Origin: Ectobius pallidus | Lineage: Eukaryota > Arthropoda > Insecta > Blattodea > Ectobiidae | Assembly: GCA_964059195.1 (NCBI GenBank) | Contig: CAXKWD010000004.1 | Span: 121,058,043-121,122,042 of the forward strand | Direction: 5' to 3' | DNA length: 64,000 nt | Shown here: piece by piece, positions 58,080 to 64,000 of the stretch | Layout: each line of letters begins with the position of its first letter | Numbering within the stretch: the stretch's first letter is position 1 | The notes under the pieces: model-generated | The model's database searches: none | What the model was told of the DNA's origin: nothing | The model's input: only the letters and a program-made list of their open reading frames with translations | Position numbers and translations under genes: made by a program

Positions 58080-60300
58080 GAAATCAAACTGTATTGGGAG
58101 ATAATATTAGTAGAGTAAAATAATTATGTCCACAAAATATGAATATAGAATATATGTGCAGACCCATGTTGATTCAATGAAAACAAGTTCAGGGAAACAA
58201 GCATCTTTTCCCATTAAATTAATACCCTTGGCATTCATATTCCATGTCCTCTGTGTGAGGGTGAGAAATAGGATATTACCACAATATGTCAGCTCTATTC
58301 AATCAGAACTTCACACTTTTCTTGAAAACTTTGTTTTACATAATCATTTAGTTTAAATTTTATTCATCCTTGTTTGGTAATAGGCTACCATTTCTATCAA
58401 CTGTATCCTTAATAGAAGTATTGTAAGAAATTTAATATTAACCTAGAAGACTGTTCGATTGATTACTGAACTGTGTTTATATTCTTTTCAACTGAGCAGC
58501 TTGGTGTCGTTACTGAAGAGCACACTTGTACCACCTGAATGCTGCAGCATGAGACCTTTTTGTGGAGCTGCACTGCACGTTGTTACTTATGAGATGTTTG
58601 TTGTGTACACCTTAACCTTAGATTTCTATGATTTTATATTTGAGAAGGTGAATTCCAAAAAGTATTAAAGCCAGTTTCATTGAATTTTCAGGATTCACAA
58701 AAAAATTAGACAGCTTTGTTTTCAGCTCAGAGTTATACTTATTGTGAAACAATTCTTTATGGTATGGGTATTTAAGCAGTGACGAAAGTTTGTAATTTTT
58801 AAAATTATTATGTAAATGAGAGCAAACTGAACGTTTGAAAAATCAGGATATAGTAGTTGTTTTTTAATAAAATTAAGGAATTAGAATGTTCTAGAGGGAA
58901 ATTATTTGGATTTAGTATTTTTGGCAGGAAATATCCTGATGTAATAAAATAATATATCACTTTGATGAATGCATAAATTATGGTGGCATAGTAGTAATGT
59001 TGAATTTAGTACTTTTTGGAAAGAAATACTTTCCTTATAGATTTCTTGCAGATACAGTATGTTTTGGAAAGAAAAACAGATTTTATAACTCAATTTTTAT
59101 GCTTTTAGTACTAATTGCCAAGATTTTCTTGCAAAAAATCGATGTAACTCAAAGCAATGTGTTAAATTCCTTACCTATCTAAAATTAAAAAAAAAAATGG
59201 ATATAGTACCTTCTGGAATTTGTCTTCTCATTTGTAGAAGTCAGTGTTGGATTTCTCGCTCTGACCTGTAATTGAGTAGGCAAACGTTTAGCTTAATTAT
59301 GTGACTGTGTTATAGAGATATCTAGTTTTATTAGTTTATTGAAGAACAATAATAACTTGCATTTAAGGGCCTACATGATAAGGAAGAGTATCACTACAGT
59401 AGTTGGTGTTTATATCTAAAAGAACTACAACTTATATTGTTCATTAACTCATTGGCTAAGAACAAAATAAAATATTTATAGATGCATCACAACTTACATA
59501 CGTGATTTCTAGAGGTGAGAAAATTCTGGCTTTCAGAAGTAGCCTGTGCTTAATCTTTGTCAGTAACTTCATAGAAAGCACTTAAATAATTATCAAGAAA
59601 TGTCAGACTAAGCATGCTCTGATCTTCGAGATAATGGCTAGAATTTACAAAAGTATAATTATCACTATTCTTACATTGATAGTTACATTATTGTATCACC
59701 ATTTCAGCTTTTCAAAATAGACTGTTCTTTTTGTGATATTTCTCCAACTCCTCACTTCGTGATGATCAAAATCAAATTGAAATACCCAATACTGGGAAAT
59801 ACTATCATGTCATTTGACAATAATAAAAATTAGAAAACTGAATACGATTAAAAAACATTTAGCAGTAGCTCTGTAGTACTACTGCATATCCTAGTTGTGC
59901 ATTTGAACTTTTTTCTTAAAAAAATGTTCAACAAAATTCCTTATGTATATGATTAAGTCTTACTTTTATTTTACAAAACTGTATACTTTTGTATTTACTT
60001 TTTAATTAATTCTGTTGCGAATTAGCTAAATGCTCCCTAGAAGGACTGCCCTTATTAAAAAACTGAAGTTAAACAATAATTAAACCTAATAATAATAATT
60101 TTTTAATTGCTGGAGGAAATTTGTTACGTAACTATTATACTAAGACTTGTTGTGGACACTAAAATCGGTTCAGCAATTTTAAGTAGTTAAACCACAAAGC
60201 TTGCTCACTCAATTTCAGAGATATGGATGTGCATGGAGATTTTATGTCATTTATATTACAACTTCCACTCATTAGTGCACTGGATGAAAATTAATTATTA
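58080..60300. other. Intron sequence, nothing recognised
   Basis: About 2.2 kb of AT-rich intron without supported exon or named repeat. Confidence 0.45.
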
Positions 60301-60324
60301 AGCCTATTTTGTTTGTCGTTATAG

Positions 60325-60585
60325 ATGATGAAGGTGGCAATATAAAACCGGTGTCCCATGGAAAGAAATCTTCACAGAATGATTTGTACATGCGACTGGG
60401 GCTCTTACTGGGGGACAATGCTCGGCGGGCAGCTCGGGCGGCTCAGACTCCACCACATCGGCCAGGATCAGCAGCTAACCGAAGCTCTCATAGTCATGAG
60501 TCATGTGCCTCATTCTCATCGTTGGCAAGCCTGGAGGCTCCCACTCTGGCCTCTACTAACACCAGCCCAGTGTCTACACTTACAG
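60325..60585 (+). CDS. rols: Exon 5 seen: segment with RLGLLLGD motif and Ser/Ala-rich region
   Basis: Acceptor ttgtttgtcgttatag, donor cttacag/gtaaat. With two leading bases completing a split codon, it encodes DEGGNIKPVSHGKKSSQNDL, YMRLGLLLGDNARRAARAAQ, then TPPHRPGSAANRSSHSHES and a Ser/Leu/Thr-rich end. As I recall them, vertebrate TANC1/2 carry a similar sRLGFLLGE motif in their N-terminal half, which together with the RING is the main reason for the rols/TANC call. It ends one base into a codon, compatible with the exon at 62213. High GC and a protein-like composition support it. A non-LTR fragment begins within about 30 bases of the donor. Confidence 0.9.
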
Positions 60586-60599
60586 GTAAATTGCAAATT

Positions 60600-61225
60600 C
60601 CTACTCACAATATAATCCTCAAATACCAAACCCCATTCATCTAGAATTCAAGACATTAAACACCTATTAACAAAACTAAGAACTTTAATCCCTGCACATG
60701 TAGGAGTAGAAGGCAAGGAACTGGCAGATAGATTGGCCAAAAAAGGCACTAGAACCTACATGAAATCCAAACCTCTGACAGTTGATTCAATAAAGAAGAT
60801 AATCTCAAACAAAATCCTTGAAAAATGGAAGAAAGAAACTACTCAACTGACTGAAATGAAGAAGTGGGAAAGAATAGATGACCTATGGGACAAAAACAAG
60901 AGCAGGCCGAGGAAGGAAGCTGTAGCAAATTTCAGACTGGAAACAGGACATGACTGTCTAGCTGCACATTTGGCTAGAATGAAAATATACCAGACAGAAG
61001 TGTGCACCATCTGTAATGCTGCCGGATTGGTGATGGACTCGAAGCATCTGCTTCAGTGCACAGGACTCAGCCCAACTCAGCAAAAACAAGGCAATCTACC
61101 AGCTCTAGAAACAAGATGAACCAGTAATTGTTCATTGCATATTATGATTGTTATTTGTTCATTTCTGTTGTCTAAAGATACCAAATAATGTATTGTAGTT
61201 ATATCCCAATAAAGCCATAGGTTAC
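60600..61225 (+). pseudogene. Non-LTR retroelement RNase H and zinc motif (family R, copy 2)
   Basis: The frame ending at 61119 gives IPAHVGVEGKELADRLAKKG (just upstream of and at 60690-60750), the RNase H His/Asp motif, here with the His intact. It continues DLWDKNKSRPRKEAVANFRL, ETGHDCLAAHLARMKIYQTE and CTICNAAGLVMDSKHLLQC, the same C-terminal Cys/His unit as in copy 1 at 54320-55012, but clearly diverged from it. Further upstream, pieces of the RNase H start are in a different frame with stops near 60642. A polyadenylation-like aataaa follows at about 61209. It is 5'-truncated and in the gene's sense orientation. Confidence 0.88.
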
Positions 61226-61229
61226 AACA

Positions 61230-62090
61230 ATATAATCCATCAGTTCTAATATCATCAGTTCATAAGATTGTTGTCCATGCACAAAATTCACTACCATTAC
61301 ACTAAAAATGCATTGTATCTTGAAGAACATAGTAATGTAGTAACAGCAATGAAAGTCATGAATTCTGAAAAGTTGCCAAATGGCAGGATTAATAAAATAT
61401 GTTAGTGACCAAAAGTGTCCATGTTAGTAGATAAATATACTGATGCTAAATAATATAACAGTAGGTCACATAGTTTTCCTCTAATTGAGTAAATTGAATA
61501 TGAGCTTTGTTAGAAGTTTTAAATATGCAGAATTTTCCAAAAAAATGTGTGCATGCTTTCATAGAGTGTTTTCAAAATTGGATTGGATTGAGTTGAATGT
61601 GTAGTATTTAGTGGCAGATTGAACTTTTCTGCATCCCTAGGCACAATCATAACTTGCACCCCCAAAAGAAGAAAAATAATCAACTGCTAGAAATTACTTC
61701 AGAATATACCTGAGTATAATATTTTAAATGACACAAAACTATTTTATTCAGAGTGTGGTCCAGTCATGGAAATTTCATCTCACATTGACAATACTGAACT
61801 TGCAGATCAAATTTTCATAATTGAATATTTTAGTACTTAGCCATCAAATTTGAAGGTTATGAAGAAGAAGAAAAAGAAAGAAAGAAAGGGGGAAATCTTA
61901 TGGCCTCAGCTTGATTTTCAAATTTCTATTTAAATATCGCCAGCTTTTGTTTTTCTGTTAAAGTAAAACAATACCCATTACTGGAATAACCAAATGAAAA
62001 TGTTCAGACAATTACGATATGATACTCATGTTTGTATCTACTTGCAGAAGATACTGAATACAATCATCATATTCACTTTAATCTGAATTC
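61230..62090. other. Intron sequence, nothing recognised
   Basis: AT-rich intron DNA; an A/G-rich run (agaagaagaaaaagaaagaa) lies at 61862-61889. Confidence 0.45.
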
Positions 62091-62103
62091 ACATGTATAC
62101 TCA

Positions 62104-62125
62104 GTGTGTGTGTGTGTGTGTGTGT
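62104..62125. repeat. (TG)n microsatellite
   Basis: About eleven TG units in the intron shortly before the last visible exon. Confidence 0.95.
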
Positions 62126-62212
62126 ATCCACTGGATCTATGTGTCTTTCTAATGTCCTCATCTTCTCATGATGGAACTCATCTGGATCATAAAATTTACA
62201 CTTTATTTTCAG

Positions 62213-62350
62213 GTTCCTCAGAGGCAGATGTCCATAGCCATGCCAGGACATTGAAAGACCCATCATCTGACAGCATCACCTCCCTAATGTCTGTGTCAGG
62301 ACAAAGCAACTGTTCATCTAGTCCCGTCAGTAGGCGGCATTCTGTTACAA
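62213..62350 (+). CDS. rols: Exon 6 seen: Ser-rich segment
   Basis: Acceptor cactttattttcag, donor gttacaa/gtgagt. Completing the split codon as Gly, it encodes SSEADVHSHARTLKDPSSDS, ITSLMSVSGQSNCSSSPVSR and RHSVTS, ending one base into a codon. Ser accounts for about a third of the residues, and the SRRHSV stretch looks like a basophilic kinase site (inference). The length is 138 bases with equal phases, as in the three exons before it. The gene continues to the right of this exon. Confidence 0.88.
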
Positions 62351-62354
62351 GTGA

Positions 62355-62955
62355 GTATTAGTTACTTCCAACACTTCAAAACTAAGCAAATTTATAAAAT
62401 TATGGCTGCATAAGAATATATAAATATATATCTGATCAAAGATTCTATTGACTTTCAGGTCCTAATATTCATTTTCACTAACGATTTTTTCCACTCCATG
62501 TTTTGAAAAAATCGGTTAAATAAAGGTAGCGTTACAAAAATGATATGAAACCTTGGTAGTTAAAATTTGAATAACTGTACTAATATTTTAAAAGTACCAG
62601 TAAGTTTTGTCTGAAGGAAGAGTATTTGACTGGTGTACTTGTAGACTAGCTTGGTTGAGCTTTGATGGGTGCAGGGAAGGACCTTCCTGATAATTCTCTT
62701 TCAGGGGATTTCAATGAGGAAAGTATGAGATAAACATAAAGCTGAAATACCTGGTATTTAAATTTGTAGCAAATATAGAAGTTTGTATTTTATCCTTTTG
62801 TTGCTTCCTTGGAATATGTGACTATTCATTTTTGAGCTGTATTGATTAGTCGAATGCCAATTCTCTTCCAGTAAATTTTTATTTATTTTAGAAGGATTCA
62901 CTAAATATATATTTTTGGTTAACTAATTAAATACACAACATGATGATGCAGAGAG
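62355..62955. other. Intron sequence, nothing recognised
   Basis: No repeat or exon could be named in this part. Confidence 0.45.
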
Positions 62956-62959
62956 ACAC

Positions 62960-63900
62960 TGCTTATCGTATAAACACACACAACAAATTGAACATAAATC
63001 ATAGCCAAAAGACTTTACAACAAGACTACTCAAGCCATTATAAATGTGAAGCCAAGACATAATGTATACAATTTTATTATAGAACCATGTGTCACAGCCT
63101 CATTATTATGGAGAAACCTGCACAGCATGGGTTTAGGCAAAAGAAAATAGCAGGCGGAAACTATGCTTATTCCCTTTGATGTATTGAATGAATACTTCAC
63201 AACTGTTGACTCAAAACCTGTAAACAAAATCCAGACAACAACTGAACTAGAAAATAAACCACCCCTAACAGAGACAAATTCCATTTCACTTACATAACTG
63301 AACTTGACATTAAAAAGTCTCTTAGAAGTGTAACCACGAAGGCAGAAGAAATTGACTGGATAAGCATCCTAATGGTATGCAAAATAATAGGCATTATACT
63401 TCTGTTTATCACACATATCTTTAATGCTTCCCTCATTCCCTCTGCCTAAAATTACATCTCCTGTTTATCACTCATATCTTTAATGCTTCCCTCATTCCCT
63501 CTGCCTAAAATTACATCTCCTGTTCTGCCCAAAGATTAACATTCCATAAGCATCCTCCCCATTCTGTCTAAAGCTTTGGAGCGTATAGTACATAAGAGCA
63601 CTAGCCGGACAGCCTAGACTGTGATGACTCCGGCCGCGGAAGCCTACAGACTTAGCTTACCCACTATTTGAACGACCACAAGCTAATGAATGAATATCAG
63701 TCAGATTTTTGCTAAAAGTCACCGAAGACATATGTGAGGCAATTGACAATCAATAACTGACAATATTGACTCTACTGAACTTCAGTAAAGCATTTAAGTC
63801 TGTAGACATCGGCCTACTCTTACTCAAGCTAAAATCTCATGATTCATCAGATAGTCTTACTGGATGGTTTGGGTTTTATCTTTGTTTTAAGTTTAATTAG
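62960..63900 (+). pseudogene. Non-LTR reverse transcriptase remnant
   Basis: Pieces in order on the plus strand: DVLNEYFTTVDSKPVNKIQT (about 63180-63240), the linker before the RT domain in Jockey-like elements; SILPILSKALERIVHK (about 63550-63595), the first RT core motif; LNDHKLMNEYQS (about 63670-63705); and ILTLLNFSKAFKSVDIGLLL (about 63765-63825), the catalytic A motif region in which the usual D-x-S-K-A-F-D shows N-F-S-K-A-F-K. Both aspartates expected there are altered. A GC-richer insert interrupts the RT between about 63595 and 63660. A 59-bp tandem duplication is at 63402-63519. Frameshifts and stops abound, so the copy is dead. Confidence 0.75.
63402..63519. repeat. 59-bp tandem duplication, nearly identical
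   Basis: Unit 63402-63460 (ctgtttatcacacatatctt onward) repeats at 63461-63519 with one visible change (a to t). It lies inside the RT remnant. Confidence 0.95.
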
Positions 63901-64000
63901 TTCTGTTCGCTCTCCTTGGAGAGATTGTTTCGTCTGTAATGTACTGTCCCCCACAGCAAAGAAAGTCTTCGGAGAATGAGGCGCAGGGGAGGAAATTCCT

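Larger units (their letters stand above)
35832..62350 (+). other. rols: Span of the rols/TANC-like gene visible in this window
   Basis: Six exons join in phase: 35832-36136 (ends at a codon boundary), 50789-50909, 53414-53542, 53623-53739, 60325-60585 and 62213-62350 (each of these five ends one base into a codon). The gene continues beyond both visible ends: the first exon starts two bases into a split codon, so at least one upstream exon exists, and the last ends in a good donor site. In Drosophila, rols (antisocial) encodes a scaffold with an N-terminal RING finger in one isoform and ankyrin and TPR repeats further on. It acts at the membrane of muscle founder cells downstream of the Duf/Kirre adhesion receptor in myoblast fusion; vertebrate TANC1/2 are relatives. 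Identity is inferred from the RING plus a motif in exon 60325-60585; the ankyrin and TPR parts are not in the window. Confidence 0.6.

Overview
This is a eukaryotic, almost certainly insect, nuclear sequence. It is AT-rich, has no long uninterrupted gene, and contains short exons with GT/AG splice sites, many microsatellites and a dense, varied load of transposable elements. The repeat types (tRNA-derived SINEs, hAT, mariner and THAP/P-like elements, non-LTR retroelements with short-repeat tails) and the very frequent palindrome AGGCCT (usually taggccta) suggest a large-genome insect. A cockroach-like (Blattodea) source is my guess from general familiarity, not a proven assignment.

One host gene is recognisable. 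On the + strand, six exons (35832-36136, 50789-50909, 53414-53542, 53623-53739, 60325-60585, 62213-62350) join in a consistent reading phase. The first encodes a C3HC4 RING finger; the rest encode Ser/Pro/Arg-rich, probably disordered, segments. The RING plus the later exon with an RLGLLLGD-like motif suggest a rolling pebbles (rols)/TANC-type scaffold. In that case the large ATPase-like, ankyrin and TPR part lies to the right of the window, and the start of the gene lies to the left or in an unseen exon. Its introns are long (14.6 kb and 6.6 kb) and are filled by mobile elements.

Layout. 1-35.8 kb: no host exon that I can support; it holds a MADF-domain fragment, SINEs, a decayed copy of an uncharacterised repetitive protein family (about 9.3-10.5 kb, minus), non-LTR fragments (15.5 and 23.3-25.9 kb), an internally deleted hAT element with its 8-bp target duplication (19.5-20.6 kb) and a TIR element built around a 143-bp tandem array (27.7-29.3 kb). 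35.8-50.8 kb: RING exon, then an intron with two inverted-repeat elements, a hAT-type MITE, SINEs, a P-like/THAP element with clear TIRs (45.1-47.8 kb), a second THAP remnant and a repeat bearing the CCCGCGGCTTCGCCCGCG motif. 50.8-64 kb: five more exons, a mariner deletion derivative, two RNase H-bearing non-LTR tails in sense orientation, another hAT-type MITE and a non-LTR reverse transcriptase remnant at the right end.

No CRISPR array, prokaryotic operon or viral gene was seen. The most interesting material is the set of precisely bounded elements (TIR plus target duplication), several nested in each other, and the way the gene's exons survive among them.
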